A stretch of 64,000 bases of DNA. Origin: Candidatus Epilinea brevis (GTDB taxonomy: Bacteria > Chloroflexota > Anaerolineae > Epilineales > Epilineaceae). Made by a program: the position numbers and the translations under genes. The stretch spans positions 372,001 through 436,000 of the forward strand of contig JADJUE010000009.1 in NCBI GenBank assembly GCA_016710785.1, in the 5' to 3' direction. Below, in pieces: positions 29,273 to 38,322 of the stretch. The notes under the pieces are model-generated. The model saw only the letters and a program-made list of their open reading frames with translations, had not been told where the DNA came from and did not search any database. How positions within the stretch are numbered: position 1 is the stretch's first letter; the number at the start of each line of letters is the position of its first letter.

Positions 29273-30763
29273 TCAGCCAAGTCGGAAGGGGTCCAGGGGG
29301 CGCTCGCCGGTGTAGACCAGGACGCTCTTGAGCTCGGTGAACTCGCCAAGCGCTTCCAGGCTGACCTCGCGGCCCCAGCCGCTCTGCTTGAAGCCGCCGA
29401 ATGGAGTACCGGGAAAGACGGTGAAAGGCTGGTTGACGGTGACGACGCCGCTGCGGACCTTCTGGGCCACCCGATGGGCGCGGCCCAGGTCGCGTGTCCA
29501 CACCGAGGCCGTGAGACCGTAGGCGTTGTCGTTGGCCAGACGCAGGGCCTCCGCCTCGTCATCGAAGGGCATGATGGCCGCCACGGGGCCGAAGATCTCC
29601 TCCTGGACGACGCTCATGTCGTTGCGGCAATCGGCGAGCGCCGTAGGCTGCAGGAAAGCCCCCATGGCGAGCGCGGGATCCGACGGGCGGCCGCCGCCGA
29701 CGATGAGGCGTGCTCCGGCGGCAAGGCCCTGGGCCACGTAGGCCTCCACGGAGGCGCGATGCTCGGGGCTGATGAGTGAGCCCACATGGGTCTTGGGGTC
29801 CAACGGGTCACCAAGGCGGATCTTGCCGGTCAGTTCTACGAAGCGCTCCAGGTACGCGTCATAGATTGGGCGCTGCACCAGAATGCGGCTGCGGGCATCG
29901 CAGCTCTGGCCGGCGCTGTAGAAGATGGACCAGACAGTGCTGGGGATGGCCGAGTCCAGATCGGCATCCGCGAAGACCAGGGCCGGGCTCTTGCCACCCA
30001 GCTCCAGCGACAAGCGTCGGAAGTCGGTCTTGGCGGCTTCCAGGATGCTGCGGCCCACCGCAGTCGAGCCGGTGAAGCTGACTTTGTCCACGCCCGCATG
30101 GGCCGCAAGCTGCGCTCCAATGGTCGATCCCTTGCCTGCCACCACGTTGATGGCTCCGGGGGGGAAGCCGGCTTCGGTCGCCAGCTCGCCCAGGATGAGC
30201 GCCGATAACGAGGACTGCTGGGCGGGCTTGAGGACCACGGCGTTACCCGCCGCGAGGGCCGGCGCCAACTTGCGCAAGGTGAGCAGCAAGGGGTAGTTCC
30301 AGGGCACGATGAGGCCGCAGACGCCCAGCGGCTCACGGGTGGTGTAGTTGAGAAAGCCGTTGGGCGCTTCGTTCGTGCGCCCCTGGATCTTGGTGGCCGC
30401 GCCGGCGAAGTACTCCAACTCGGAGATGCCTTGGGTCAGCTCACCCTTGACCGAGCTGATGGCCTTGCCGATGTTGCGGGCTTCCACGGTGGCGATGGCG
30501 TCTAGATTCTCCCAAAGGAGGTCGGCCAGCTTCAACAGCAGCCGCGTGCGCTTCTGGCCTGACTGCCGCGACCAGAGACCGCCGTCGAAGGCCTGGCGGG
30601 CGGCCGCCACGGCAAGGTCCAGATCCTCCTTGTCGGCCAGAGGCACGGTGGCCATGGACCGGCCCAAGGCCGGCTCCTGGGCCTCGAACGTGGCGCCGGA
30701 TAGCGAGGCGGCCGGCTGGCCGCCGATGGTCATGAAGTAGTCGCTGCGCTGGGTGTCAATCAT
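29273..30763 (-). CDS. NAD(P)-dependent aldehyde dehydrogenase
   Basis: A 496-residue ALDH superfamily member of the betaine/aminoaldehyde type. Visible are the cofactor-fold PWNYPLLLTLRKLAPALAAG, VSFTGSTAVGRSI, general base Glu254 in LELGGKSP, catalytic Cys288 in SAGQSCDARSR, and QEEIFGPV. It oxidises an aldehyde to the acid; substrate is not determined. It lies about 200 bp after the thiolase on the same strand and may serve the same catabolic route. Confidence 0.93.
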   Translation of the reverse strand: MIDTQRSDYFMTIGGQPAASLSGATFEAQEPALGRSMATVPLADKEDLDLAVAAARQAFDGGLWSRQSGQKRTRLLLKLADLLWENLDAIATVEARNIGKAISSVKGELTQGISELEYFAGAATKIQGRTNEAPNGFLNYTTREPLGVCGLIVPWNYPLLLTLRKLAPALAAGNAVVLKPAQQSSLSALILGELATEAGFPPGAINVVAGKGSTIGAQLAAHAGVDKVSFTGSTAVGRSILEAAKTDFRRLSLELGGKSPALVFADADLDSAIPSTVWSIFYSAGQSCDARSRILVQRPIYDAYLERFVELTGKIRLGDPLDPKTHVGSLISPEHRASVEAYVAQGLAAGARLIVGGGRPSDPALAMGAFLQPTALADCRNDMSVVQEEIFGPVAAIMPFDDEAEALRLANDNAYGLTASVWTRDLGRAHRVAQKVRSGVVTVNQPFTVFPGTPFGGFKQSGWGREVSLEALGEFTELKSVLVYTGERPLDPFRLG

Positions 30764-30844
30764 GGCTTTATGCCCTTTGCTGGCTGACTGGATGAATGAT
30801 GGCGGAGTCTATGGAGTCTAGGCGGCGATGCGTTGGCTCAAGGT

Positions 30845-30850
30845 ATTGTA
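30845..30850 (-). promoter_or_regulatory. Possible -10 element for the aldehyde dehydrogenase
   Basis: TACAAT on the minus strand, about 80 bases before the ALDH start, in a 203-bp gap that otherwise shows only a repeated GTGAGCCTCAG near 30930 and 30960. No clear -35 box, so confidence is low. Confidence 0.25.
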
Positions 30851-30966
30851 CGGAAGCTGATGGGGTGAAGGACCGGATGAGGCTGGCAAGTTGGTAGGAT
30901 GTAGTAGCGAAGCACGGTTCGGTCCCGGTGAGCCTCAGATCCGGTCAGCCGCAGTCCCAGTGAGCC

Positions 30967-32184
30967 TCAGTCCGCCAGATTCTCGAACACGGTGGCCACG
31001 CCCTGGCCGACCCCGATGCACATCGTGGCAAGACCGTAGCGGCAGTTGGGGCCGCGGCGTCGCATCTCATGCAAGAGGGTGGTCACGAGGCGCGCGCCGC
31101 TGGCGCCCAGGGGATGCCCGAGGGCGATTGCCCCGCCGTTGACGTTGACGATGGCCTCGTCGAGGCCCAGCTGGTCGATGCAGGCCAGGGCCTGCACGGC
31201 GAAGGCCTCGTTGAGTTCGACCAGGTCCAGGTCCTTCACGGTCAGCCCGGCGCGCTCCAGCGCCAGGCGGCTGGCGGGTACGGGGCCCAGGCCCATCAGC
31301 CGCGGGTCCACCCCAACCACCGCTGAGGACAGGACGCGCGCCAGAGGCCGCAGACCGAGTTCGACAGCGACATCGCGCCGCGCCAACAGGACCGCGGCCG
31401 CGCCATCGTTCAGGCTGGAAGCATTGCCGGCAGTAACTGTGCCGCCGGGGCGGAAGATCGGCCGCAGCGCCGCCAGGGCGGCCAAGGAGCTGTCGGACCG
31501 CGGACCGTCGTCCCGCGCCACCTGCTCCGTCCTGCCCTTGCCGGCCGGCACCTCCACCGCCGCGACCTCGTCGGCGAAGCGACCTGCCTCCCAGGCGGCC
31601 ACGGCCCGCTGGTGGCTGCGCAGGGCGAAGGCGTCCTGCCGCTCGCGGGAGATCTGCGTGGCCTCCCTGATGTTCTCGGCGGTCTCACCCATCGCTTCGA
31701 GCGGAAACAGGGCCTCCAGGCGAGGGTTGGGGTAGCGCCAGCCGAGGGTGGTGTCCCAGGCGGTGGCATTGCCGCTGGCCCAGGCAGGGTTGGACTTGGG
31801 CAACGAGAGGGGCGCGCGGGTCATGCTCTCAACGCCGCCGGCGATGGCCAGCCGGCCGTCGCCAACGGCAAGCATGCGCGCCGCCTGCTGCAGGGCGTCC
31901 AGGCTGGAACCACACAGGCGGTTGATGGTGGTCGCTGGCACCTGGTGGGGGAGTCCGGCAAGGAGGGCGGCCATGCGACCCACGTTGCGGTTGTCTTCGC
32001 CGGCCTGGTTGGCGCAGCCGAAGAAGACGTCGCCGATGAGCAGTGGATCGACGGGCTGGCGTTCCATCAGGGCGCGGATGGCCGCCGCGCCCAGATCGTC
32101 GGGGCGCACCGCGGCGAGCGCCCCGCGGATGCGGCCGATGGGCGTGCGGACGGCGTCGATGACCAGGACCTCGTGCAGGTTCAT
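30967..32184 (-). CDS. Acetyl-CoA acyltransferase, 3-oxoadipyl-CoA thiolase-like (PcaF/PaaJ)
   Basis: A 405-residue thiolase. Nucleophile Cys91 lies in TTINRLCGSS; the His of GGAIALGHPLGASG and the second Cys in ATMCIGVGQG complete the active site. FGCANQAGEDNRNVGRMAAL and DTTLGWRYPNP closely match what I recall of PcaF/PaaJ, which cleave 3-oxoadipyl-CoA to succinyl-CoA and acetyl-CoA, but ordinary 3-ketoacyl-CoA substrates are possible. AGGAG lies before the ATG. It sits between the 575-residue dehydrogenase-like gene and ALDH. Confidence 0.9.
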   Translation of the reverse strand: MNLHEVLVIDAVRTPIGRIRGALAAVRPDDLGAAAIRALMERQPVDPLLIGDVFFGCANQAGEDNRNVGRMAALLAGLPHQVPATTINRLCGSSLDALQQAARMLAVGDGRLAIAGGVESMTRAPLSLPKSNPAWASGNATAWDTTLGWRYPNPRLEALFPLEAMGETAENIREATQISRERQDAFALRSHQRAVAAWEAGRFADEVAAVEVPAGKGRTEQVARDDGPRSDSSLAALAALRPIFRPGGTVTAGNASSLNDGAAAVLLARRDVAVELGLRPLARVLSSAVVGVDPRLMGLGPVPASRLALERAGLTVKDLDLVELNEAFAVQALACIDQLGLDEAIVNVNGGAIALGHPLGASGARLVTTLLHEMRRRGPNCRYGLATMCIGVGQGVATVFENLAD

Positions 32185-32306
32185 GCGTTGATCTGACTCC
32201 TGGTACGGTTAGGTCGAGGGCTGGGGCAGCTCGGACTGGCGCGGATCGGACGGGTGGGCCTGCCGGCTCGGGGGCGGGTGGGTGACTGCGCCTGGCGGGT
32301 CCGCGT

Positions 32307-34034
32307 TCAGGCGATGCGGCCGCCCTGGTCCTCGTGAATGAAGATCCAGGCCGCCACCTCGCCGATGTCGAAGGCGTCGCCGCTGAAGCGTCGGTCCAGC
32401 CGCGACGAGCTGACGCCGCTGGCCGTCTCGGTCTGGCGCTCGGCGAGGATGGCCCGGATGCGTCCTAGCCATTGCTCACCGTTTGCGACCCGCAGGTCGA
32501 TCCATTCGGCCTGGCTGCGCGTCTCGAGCGCGGCCTCGTCGATCAACCAGCCGGGCCGTTCCCAATCGTGTTGGGCCATACCGCGTTCGGCGGCCAGCAG
32601 GGTGACGCCGTCGCCCAGGAGGATGGGGATGCCGACAGAGATGGCCGCCTGGCGCACGGCATCGTGACGCCGCACTGCCGCGTCCATCGCCTCGGCGACG
32701 GCAGCGCCGTCCGGGGCCGCGCCGACGGCCTCCAGGCTGCCAAAGGCCAAGCGCAGGAACTCGCCCTCGTAGAGCAGCTTGGAGAGGCGCGGCGGCCCGA
32801 GGATCTCAAAGGCGATGGAGGGCAGACCGCTGGCGGCGACGAGCGCGCGGGCCTCGGCGATGGCATGGGCGCGCAGGACACCGGCGCGGTAGCTGGGGCG
32901 CATGATGGTGCTGTCGAGCGCGGCCACGATGTCCATCCCGCTGGTCTGGCCGCGAATCTCGCGCAGCACGGCGGCGGCGATCTCTTCGGGAGTCACGGCT
33001 TCCATCTGGCCGAGGGCGGTGATGGCCGCGTACTCGGCGACGCTGAAGAGCCCGTTTTCGCCGGTGTCGATGTATACGCTCTCCAGCGGTTGCCCAAGAT
33101 CCCTTCCAGCACCGGTCAGCGAAAAGGCCGCGCCGGACTCGAGGCGCAGCGCATTGGCTGCTTCGGCGTCAAAGCGGCCCATGGGCCGGCCGCGATGGTG
33201 GATGGGGCCCTGGTGGATGCCCTTCCAGGTGATGGCCGCTCCGGGCTTGATCTCCTTGACGGCCGGCGCGCCGGGCGTGCGGGCCAGCAGCAGGAGGAGC
33301 ATCGAATGGGCCCCGGCCAGAGCCGACTTGGAGAGTAGGGTGCGGCTGGGCTTCTCTTCGCCGTGGGTGTAGGGGATGTTCAGGCCCATGCCGCCGGTGC
33401 CGGTGGTCCCGATCTTCACATAAACCTTGGTTCCGGCCTGGATCATGGCCTGGCTGGCCAGTTGCACGTGGCGCACGAGCATGGGGATGGCCTGGGCAGC
33501 GAGGAGGTCGTCGATGTCCTCCCCGAGGTCGAGGTCGGCGTCGGCACCGGCGCCGGTGACAGCAGCGGCGCGCTTGGCCAGGACGCGACGGATGGTAGGG
33601 TAGATCCCACCGTAAGCCAGGGCGGTGGCGGTGTTGACGGCATCGACGATGACGTCGGGTTTCACACCTTCGGCCATCCGCGAGGTGCCTAGGATGAGCT
33701 GAACGAGCAGCGAAGCCCTGTAGGCGGCGGGGGAGAGCTCATCCAAGGCGTCGGCCAGCAGCAGGCCACGCGCGGCGTCGTCGGCGCGGATCTGATCGGG
33801 CCTGAGGCCGGACAGGCTGTCGCGGACGAAAACGTTGCCCCAGACGGGCAGAAGCTGCGTGGATGACGCTGGATGCAGCCTGGCCAGATCGCCGACCGCG
33901 GTGCGCGACTCAGCCTCGCTCAGGCCGCCGACGAGGATGCGCCCGGCGCCGGCGAGAATCAGATCACGGCAGATGGCGCGGCCCACGAGGCCGGCGCCGC
34001 CGAGTACGAGAGCGGTTCTACCTTTGATGTCCAT
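32307..34034 (-). CDS. Large Rossmann-fold (SDR-like) dehydrogenase of unknown substrate
   Basis: A 575-residue protein, over twice the normal SDR length. It opens with a classic NAD-binding loop, LVLGGAGLVGRAICRDL. The region up to about 270 resembles an extended SDR/epimerase; the rest (about 300-575) is an extra domain I do not recognise, with GIHQGPIHHRGRPMG and YIDTGENGLFS. Similar long proteins are annotated simply as short-chain dehydrogenase. It is followed 122 bp downstream by the thiolase, suggesting an acyl-CoA-related pathway. Confidence 0.65.
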   Translation of the reverse strand: MDIKGRTALVLGGAGLVGRAICRDLILAGAGRILVGGLSEAESRTAVGDLARLHPASSTQLLPVWGNVFVRDSLSGLRPDQIRADDAARGLLLADALDELSPAAYRASLLVQLILGTSRMAEGVKPDVIVDAVNTATALAYGGIYPTIRRVLAKRAAAVTGAGADADLDLGEDIDDLLAAQAIPMLVRHVQLASQAMIQAGTKVYVKIGTTGTGGMGLNIPYTHGEEKPSRTLLSKSALAGAHSMLLLLLARTPGAPAVKEIKPGAAITWKGIHQGPIHHRGRPMGRFDAEAANALRLESGAAFSLTGAGRDLGQPLESVYIDTGENGLFSVAEYAAITALGQMEAVTPEEIAAAVLREIRGQTSGMDIVAALDSTIMRPSYRAGVLRAHAIAEARALVAASGLPSIAFEILGPPRLSKLLYEGEFLRLAFGSLEAVGAAPDGAAVAEAMDAAVRRHDAVRQAAISVGIPILLGDGVTLLAAERGMAQHDWERPGWLIDEAALETRSQAEWIDLRVANGEQWLGRIRAILAERQTETASGVSSSRLDRRFSGDAFDIGEVAAWIFIHEDQGGRIA

Positions 34035-34428
34035 GGGCTGTGGCCGTCAGGGTCCCTGGTCGGAAGGAAGGCCCGTTACCCATGGGGCGACAGGCCAGCG
34101 ATGGGTGACGGTACCACATTTGAGGGCGGGGGGCCAGATCCTGAGGTCCGGAGCGGAGTTTGCCGGGTTGTGCCGATCTCGCAACAACGCGGAGACCGAT
34201 GCCACTGACCGGCAACTCACAGCATCTTGGACCGAACCTTCGAGCCAGAGTCCCGACGGCAGACCGAGTCGCCACCAACCGCACAGAGTGGGTCCGTGCA
34301 ACTCGTCGAACGCGCAGCGTTATGTCCAGCATCGGCTACCCCTCGGCTCGCAGCCTACATAATGATCATAGTGCGATGTACCGGGGACCGAGCGTCCAAC
34401 GCGAGGTTGCAGGGGGGCCTGCTCGTCG
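34035..34428. other. Intergenic region, nothing recognised
   Basis: About 394 bases between two minus-strand genes. I see no credible ORF, tRNA, strong hairpin or consensus promoter. The dehydrogenase promoter is presumably here but no clear hexamer pair was found. Confidence 0.5.
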
Positions 34429-35127
34429 TCACGGCGCTTGCGGTGTTCCTGCATCGGCGTCATGTTCGGCAGCCCCGTCGGCCGGCATCAAGCGCGGGTC
34501 GAGAGCCTTGCTGTAGCGCTGCCGGATGCTCTGCACGTCGATGTCGTAGACGTTGCCCAGGTCTTGCCAGGCGCGATCCAGGGCCTCCGGATAACGGCGC
34601 GCTACGCGGCCCATGCCCAAGACCAACCGCCCGAAGATGACGGCGTTGCCGTCCGTGGATGCTTTGGCCTCCTCAGCCACCGCCAGCAAGGCGTCGACCA
34701 TCTCCAGTTCTACCCGGCGGATGCCTTCAAGGCAGGCCGGAATCTGGGTTGCCGCATAGGTATCGCGGGAGCGCCGCAGCGCGACCATGTCCAGATCGCG
34801 AATGGCGACACGATCGAACTCGGCTGCCCCGAGCGGCCGGTCGGGAGCTTTCCCGTCTTCCGCGGGCACCGATAGCTGCGCGGCGCGCAACACGTCCTGC
34901 AAGGTTGCATTGCCGGCCTGGACATAGGCCTCGACGGCCGCGGTAGAGCAGCTTTTGTCATCGGGCGCCGGCGTGGGAATGAACACCGGCGCCAAGGTGG
35001 GGCCGGCTCGCAGCTGTCCGACCGCCCAGTAGCCGGCAGCCGTCGGCAGGAGACTGACCAGGGCGATGGTGCCAAGACAGCCGATGGCCAGGCAGCCCAG
35101 CAGCCAGTTGCGGCTCCGCGGTTCCAT
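34429..35127 (-). CDS. Membrane-anchored protein of unknown function
   Basis: About 232 residues. The N-terminal helix WLLGCLAIGCLGTIALVSLL acts as signal or anchor, followed by a Pro-rich linker and an all-helical outer domain with no known motif. The second in-frame ATG (35127) is preferred because GAGAGG sits about 12 bases ahead; the first ATG at 35139 directly abuts it. The short tail is Asp/Ala-rich. No operon partner. Confidence 0.6.
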   Translation of the reverse strand: MEPRSRNWLLGCLAIGCLGTIALVSLLPTAAGYWAVGQLRAGPTLAPVFIPTPAPDDKSCSTAAVEAYVQAGNATLQDVLRAAQLSVPAEDGKAPDRPLGAAEFDRVAIRDLDMVALRRSRDTYAATQIPACLEGIRRVELEMVDALLAVAEEAKASTDGNAVIFGRLVLGMGRVARRYPEALDRAWQDLGNVYDIDVQSIRQRYSKALDPRLMPADGAAEHDADAGTPQAP

Positions 35128-35499
35128 GATGTCGCGCATCCTCTCGTGGTTGGCCCCTGAAGTGGTGGCCGGCGTTCACAACTGCTCGGGTCGCCGTCGC
35201 GGATCCAAAGCAAGCCGGGTGCGGTCTCGATAGCGATCCTGACCACAGGGCTCTGATGGCGACCGACATGGCTGGGTCTACGTGTTGGTCGGGCAACCGG
35301 TTGTAGCGACTGCCAGGTCACAGAGTCCAGGTAGCCGAATGCGGCCCAGTCCGCAATCCGCGCTACTTCCGGTACAATTCCTGTCGCTGGACCAGCGGCC
35401 CGCGGAAGCGGCGATAGCCTGACCGCTCCCCGCCCCGGCTCCGATGCACCAGGACGCTCCCCCGTCCGAAGCTGAATCCCTACCCACCCAGGATGAGTT
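35128..35499. other. Divergent intergenic region upstream of the beta-propeller gene
   Basis: About 372 bases between divergent genes. A TACAAT (about 35373-35378) 120 bases before the plus-strand start is the only promoter-like element I can point to; no matching -35. No RNA gene seen. Confidence 0.4.
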
Positions 35500-36913
35500 A
35501 TGTCCGCCTCTCAACACCTCAGCCAGCGCTGGCACGGTCGCCACTTGCCGCCGATCGGCCTCGTCATCATCGTCGCTGCGGGCGCGCTCGTCTTGTTCGG
35601 CCACCTCGGTCAGCCCCCGCGCCTGGCTGCAACAGTCGCTGCGGCCAGCGGCCCCCTGCAGAACGCCACGCCCTCCCCCACCGCCATCCCCTGAAGCGCC
35701 GGCCGAACTGCCCGGGCTGATCGCCTACACCCGGCGCGCCGATACCGACTATGTCTGGGAGATCTTCCAAAGCCGCGCCGATGGGAGCGACGACCACCCC
35801 ATCACCCATCACGAGCTGGCCGGCAAGGGCGCCGACGCCCCCCGCTGGAGCCCTGACGGCCAGTGGACCGTCTATGCCACCACCGACAAGTCCGGCCAGA
35901 CCGTGACCTTGTGGCGCATGGGCCATGCCGGCGGCACGCCCGCCCCGCTGGCTACCGTCCGCTCGCCGCAGGCCGGGGCCGCCAGCATCGGCCCCGACGC
36001 TGACCAGATCGTGTTCGTCGGGCCCGCGGTCGCTGGACCCAGCGCCGTAGACTTGCTGCTGAAGGCATCCGGCCAGGCAGCGACCGCCCTCGTGACGACC
36101 AGCCAGCGCGACGAGGACATGCCCGACTGGTCTGCCGCCACGGGCCGCGTCGTATTCAGCGCCCGGGAGTTGGAGGGACCAGCAGCGGGTCGCGGCTGGG
36201 ACCTCTACGTCGTGAACGCCGACGGCAGCGCCGAGGCCCTGGTCGTCGGCGCGGAAGGCGTTTCCGAATGCAGCCCGCGCTGGTCCCCGGACGGACGTGG
36301 CGTGGCCTACCTGGCTATCGCGGGCCAGACCTGCTTCGGGGCCGGAACGCTCAAAGTACATGATCTGGACACCGGCCAGGAACGCGCTGTCATCGGGGGC
36401 GCATCCATCCAGGCCGCCTGGTCGCCCGACGGACTCTGGCTGCTGACCTACAACACCTACAACGGCGGTCTCTATCCCCCCGGCGCAGTCACGCCGGCGC
36501 CGCAGAGCCGCCTGCAACTGAAAGGCCTCTACGTTGTCCGCCTCGCAGACAGCGCCGTCTTTCGGCTGCGCGGTGCGGCCGGCGGAAGCCTGGCCAAGGA
36601 GGGCTCCTACCTCTGGGGACAGGTCGCCGACTGGACCGGCGGTACCCAGACCCCCACGCCGCTCATCAGCCCCACGCCTTCTTCCAGCTCAACGCCTGAG
36701 CCCACGCTGACGCCCACGCCCAGCGTCACCCCGGTCGCCAGCGACACCCCGAGCCCATCGGCGACATCGGCCACCCCGCCGACCACACCCCCTCCGTCAG
36801 CCACTGCCAGTGCCTCGCCGGAAGCCAGTCCGACCGACGGCCACCGCCCACGACTCTTCCTCCCCCTACTCCTGAAAGATTGGCAGCTGACCAACGGCAA
36901 CAAACGGCGTTAG
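35500..36913 (+). CDS. Secreted/anchored PD40 beta-propeller protein with Thr/Pro tail, frameshifted
   Basis: The start (ATG 35500 after AGGATGAG) encodes a membrane/signal helix (GLVIIVAAGALVLFG) and a linker ending TPSPTAIP then a stop near 35694. The body continues in the +1 frame from about SPEAPAELPGLIAY. A single extra base in one of the C-runs near 35660-35690 explains it. The body holds TolB-like PD40 propeller blades (repeated RWSPDG, AAWSPDGLW) to about residue 300 of the frame, a TPTPS-rich linker and the tail RLFLPLLLKDW. Probably an extracellular or surface binding protein. The frameshift may be a sequencing artefact or a true mutation. Confidence 0.7.
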
Positions 36914-36940
36914 CGCAACCGGATGGCGCCGAAGGTCTGA

Positions 36941-38320
36941 CTAGGCCTCGCGAGCGGTGTCCGCGGGCGGGTCCGCCACAGTGGATTCCACCTCGTAGGG
37001 GCGCAGTTCGCCCAGCAGGTAGCGCGGCACTTTGACCCGGATCCGCATGCCGGCGGGTTCGAAGGCCTCCTCGAGCACCACCGCATGCGAGCGCAGGCGA
37101 GCCATCAAGCCGCCTTCGGCGAAGGGCAATAGCAGGTGCCGCTCCACCAACAGGCTCTCCATCTGCTTTTCGATGGCCGTCAGCAGCGCCTCCAAGCCAG
37201 CCCCGTCCCGCGCTGATACCGGCTCGATGCCCGGATACACCTCCAGCAACAGCGCGAGGTTGTTGCGCCCCATATCCGCCAGCGCCACAGCCTCCGGGCT
37301 GTCATCAAGGGCGAGGCGATCCGCCTTGTTGGCCACTGCCAGCACCGGCGTCTCTCCCAGGCCCAGGGAGGCGAGCACGCCTTCCACCGTCTCGGCCTGA
37401 CGGATGGCATCTGGATGCGTCACGTCGATGACATGCAGCAGCAGGTCTACTTCCTCCAGCTCCTCCAAGGTGGCGCTGAAGGCCGCCACCAACTGCGTCG
37501 GCAGGTTCTGGATGAAACCCACGGTGTCCGTCAACAGGCAGACGCGGCCGCCGGGCAAGGACATGCGCCGCGTCGTCGGATCCAGGGTGGCGAAGAGCTG
37601 GTTGGCGGCGTAGGCGTCGGCGCCCGTCAAGCGGTTGAGCAGGGTGCTCTTGCCGGCGTTGGTGTAGCCGACCAGGGCGACGATAGGCAATCCGCTGCTA
37701 CGACGCTGCTTGCGGCTGCCGCGCCGCTGTTCCTTCAGGCCCTTGATCTGCTCGCGCACGAAGGCGATGCGCCGGCCGATTTCGCGCTTGTCGATCTCCA
37801 GCTGCGTCTCACCGGGGCCGCGCACCCCCACCCCGCCGCCGGCCCTGCCGCCTGCCTGACGCGCCAGGTGGGTCCACATGCGCGTCAGGCGCGGCAGGCG
37901 GTACTCCATCAGGGCCAGCTCAACCTGCAGCATGCCTTCGCGGCTGCGCGTATGCTGGGCGAAGATGTCCAGGATCAGCGCCGTGCGGTCCAGCACCTTC
38001 AGGTCCAGCTCGCGTTCCAGGTTGCGCTGTTGCCGCGGCGAAAGCTCGCGGTCGAAGAGCACCACCTCGGCGCCCACGTCGCTGGCCAAGGTCTTGATCT
38101 CGATGACCTTGCCGGAGCCTACCAGGGTCGCCGGATCGCGACGGTTCAGGCGCTGCGTCACCCGCGCACGTACGAAAACACCCGCCGTGGTCGCGAGGTC
38201 CTCCAGCTCTTCGAGAGCGGCGTCCATCGGCCAGGCATCCTTGTCGCCGCTCAGCCGGACGCCCACCAGGATGCCCGGCTCCTGCGGCTGATCCTGCCGG
38301 TCGCGCAATGACTCGTTCAC
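36941..38320 (-). CDS. hflX: GTPase HflX
   Basis: A 459-residue HflX, starting at GTG. The N-terminal HflX domain includes FDRELSPRQQRNLERELDLKV (split: DRELSPRQQRNLE and KVLDRTALILDIFAQHTRS), and a GGVGVRGPGETQLE linker precedes the G domain: G1 GYTNAGKST, G3 DTVGF, G4 NKAD, G5 SARDG. HflX splits stalled or stressed 70S ribosomes. It begins two bases after the trmFO stop, so the two are cotranscribed, and a GAGG lies in the end of trmFO. Confidence 0.95.
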   Translation of the reverse strand: MNESLRDRQDQPQEPGILVGVRLSGDKDAWPMDAALEELEDLATTAGVFVRARVTQRLNRRDPATLVGSGKVIEIKTLASDVGAEVVLFDRELSPRQQRNLERELDLKVLDRTALILDIFAQHTRSREGMLQVELALMEYRLPRLTRMWTHLARQAGGRAGGGVGVRGPGETQLEIDKREIGRRIAFVREQIKGLKEQRRGSRKQRRSSGLPIVALVGYTNAGKSTLLNRLTGADAYAANQLFATLDPTTRRMSLPGGRVCLLTDTVGFIQNLPTQLVAAFSATLEELEEVDLLLHVIDVTHPDAIRQAETVEGVLASLGLGETPVLAVANKADRLALDDSPEAVALADMGRNNLALLLEVYPGIEPVSARDGAGLEALLTAIEKQMESLLVERHLLLPFAEGGLMARLRSHAVVLEEAFEPAGMRIRVKVPRYLLGELRPYEVESTVADPPADTAREA

Positions 38321-38322
38321 CG

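Noticed and set aside
30925..30972. GTGAGCCTCAG direct repeat near the thiolase stop as an attachment site
   Set aside because: Only 11 bp, 31 bp apart, no integrase or tRNA nearby.
34035..34428. Possible tRNA or small RNA in the 394-bp gap
   Set aside because: No T-arm-like GGTTCGA box or cloverleaf-compatible pairing was found by eye.
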